DNA of 64,000 bases, from positions 62,001 to 126,000 of the IMG/VR virus record IMGVR_UViG_3300008120_000004. One strand, given 5' to 3'. The notes beneath the pieces are model-generated. The model saw nothing but the letters and a program-made list of their open reading frames with translations, was not told where the DNA came from and did no database searches. The position numbers and the translations under genes were made by a program. Numbering within the stretch: position 1 is the first letter of the stretch; every line of letters starts with the position of its first letter. Shown here piece by piece: positions 63,076 to 64,000 of this stretch. This DNA comes from a virus.

Positions 63076-63909
63076 ATGTCAAAGATTAAAGTCGCGGAGT
63101 TATTTTACTCCATTCAAGGTGAAGGTCGCTATATGGGCGTACCTTCTGTCTTCCTAAGAACCTTCGGATGTAACTTCAAATGTGAAGGTTTCGGTATGCC
63201 TAAAGGTGAAAGGACCGATGAGTATCTTAAAGTTAACCCTGATAGTTACAAATCTTACCAGGATCTTCCTCTTGTATCTACTGGCTGTGATTCTTACGCT
63301 TCTTGGGATCCTCGCTTTAAGCACTTATCCCCTGTTCTGGATAGTGAAGCAATTGCACAAGCCATTATCGAAATGCTTCCGCATAAAAGATGGAAAGATG
63401 AACATCTAGTTATTACTGGTGGTGAGCCTCTATTAGGATGGCAAAAAGCTTATCCTGATTTACTAAGCCATAGACTTATGTTAGGTCTTAAAGAAGTTAC
63501 TTTTGAGACTAACGGTACTCAAGAGCTGTCTAGCGAGTTTAGAAAATATCTAACTAACTCTTTTAATTACGACGAAATAACTTTTTCAGTTTCACCTAAA
63601 CTATCTGTATCAGGTGAGAAGTGGGAAGAGGCTATCAAGCCAGAAGTTGTTCGTGAATATGAAAAGGTTGGTTACACCTATCTTAAGTTTGTCGTTGCTA
63701 CAGAAGAAGACGCGGAAGAAGCGCAAAAGGCTGTCTTCCAATATCAAAGTGCAGGTTTTAGTGGCCCGGTTTATTTAATGCCTGTAGGTGGTGTAGAATC
63801 TGTATACCACATGAATAATAGAAAAGTAGCTGAATTAGCTATGAATAAGGGTTTTAGGTACTCAGATAGATTACAGGTACCTCTTTTTAAAAATGAATGG
63901 GGTACATAA
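63076..63909 (+). CDS. queE: 7-carboxy-7-deazaguanine synthase QueE (radical SAM)
   Basis: 277 residues. QueE converts 6-carboxytetrahydropterin to 7-carboxy-7-deazaguanine, a precursor of queuosine and of deazaguanine DNA bases. Motifs: FYSIQGEGRYMGVPSVFLR near the start, then GCNFKC (C32, C36), and later TGCDSYASWDP, where C71 with DxxYxWD corresponds to the CDTxYxWD of ordinary QueE. The iron-sulfur cysteines are thus C-x3-C-x34-C, with an insertion where normal enzymes have 2 (or 14 in some) residues. SAM-binding ITGGEPLL and FETNGTQ follow. AACTAGGAGCATTAATG is a good ribosome site. No queC, queD or folE gene is visible here. Confidence 0.9.
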   Translation: MSKIKVAELFYSIQGEGRYMGVPSVFLRTFGCNFKCEGFGMPKGERTDEYLKVNPDSYKSYQDLPLVSTGCDSYASWDPRFKHLSPVLDSEAIAQAIIEMLPHKRWKDEHLVITGGEPLLGWQKAYPDLLSHRLMLGLKEVTFETNGTQELSSEFRKYLTNSFNYDEITFSVSPKLSVSGEKWEEAIKPEVVREYEKVGYTYLKFVVATEEDAEEAQKAVFQYQSAGFSGPVYLMPVGGVESVYHMNNRKVAELAMNKGFRYSDRLQVPLFKNEWGT

Positions 63910-64000
63910 TGTCAGAGACACATAGAAGGACTATAGTAAGAGCTATTACATGGCGAATTGTTGCTACTTTGGTAACAGCTGTATGGACAGGTTTGTCGGG
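63909..64000 (+). CDS. DUF2061 membrane protein (3' end outside window)
   Basis: A partial gene of 30 codons, overlapping the queE stop by 1 base (TAATG). The sequence SETHRRTIVRAITWRIVATLVTAVWTG is the start of the DUF2061 family: a basic S-x-x-R-x-I-x-K/R-A-I-x-W-R stretch then a first membrane helix. DUF2061 proteins are small two-helix membrane proteins of unknown function found in bacteria and marine phages. The gene continues past the window end. Confidence 0.75.
   Translation, partial: MSETHRRTIVRAITWRIVATLVTAVWTGLS

Noticed and set aside
1-64000. tRNA genes, insertion sequences, integrase or attachment sites
   Set aside because: No intergenic space is longer than about 115 bases and none folds as a tRNA or carries terminal repeats; no transposase or integrase frame was recognised.

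Overview
The window is part of the genome of a T4-like contractile-tailed phage (Caudoviricetes, myovirus morphology). It is AT-rich, tightly packed (gene ends and starts often overlap by 1-11 bases) and almost entirely virion genes. The gene complement looks like the marine (cyanophage/pelagiphage-like) branch of the T4 group rather than enterobacterial T4: gp32 without the zinc cysteines, a gp8 swollen by repeats, a 2160-residue DUF4815-type baseplate protein, LamG-rich fibre genes, and an uvsY-uvsW-gp55-queE order. The host cannot be read from this window; no photosynthesis or other host-type genes are present.

Layout. (1) 1-890: the 3' part of gene 32 (ssDNA-binding protein) and a 53-residue predicted exported peptide, ending in a bidirectional terminator. 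(2) 915-5721, minus strand: a late operon read from a canonical TATAAATA promoter at 5755-5748, encoding gp4 (head completion), an unassigned protein, a gp54-like tube initiator, gp26 with a probable -1 frameshift extension, and a tape-measure-like protein. (3) 5761-21268, plus strand: baseplate tube, hub, spike and wedge (gp48, gp53, gp27, gp5, beta-helix spike with an M15 peptidase, PAAR tip, gp25, gp6, gp7-like, gp8). (4) 21279-44489: peripheral baseplate and adhesion apparatus (DUF4815 protein, small fibre genes, three large LamG proteins). (5) 44482-58455: neck, packaging, tail and head (gp13, 14, 15, 16, 17, 18, 19, 20, gp67-like, a modular core protein, an unknown, gp21, 22, 23), then a strong terminator. 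(6) 58570-64000: another tube-family protein, a glycosyltransferase-like protein, UvsY, UvsW, an Lsm-like protein, late sigma factor gp55, QueE, and the start of a DUF2061 membrane protein.

Regulation. Copies of the T4 late-promoter motif NATAAATA precede gp4, gp48, gp25, the fibre block, gp14, gp18, gp67-like, gp22, gp23 and the gene after gp23. This fits late transcription by the gp55 sigma encoded at the right end. Two copies sit exactly 5 bases before a start codon and could give leaderless mRNAs.

Most noteworthy: (a) a -1 slippery site at the 3' end of the gp26 gene, immediately upstream of the tape-measure gene, which recreates the lambda G/G-T tail-chaperone layout; (b) a 561-residue head-core protein built of small modules separated by motifs resembling gp21 protease sites, so possibly a polyprotein; (c) a central spike whose parts are split over separate genes, with a non-T4 muramidase on gp5 and an M15-type peptidase at the end of the beta-helix protein; (d) two colinear adhesin paralogues, each with six LamG modules; (e) a QueE with about 34 residues inserted between its iron-sulfur cysteines.
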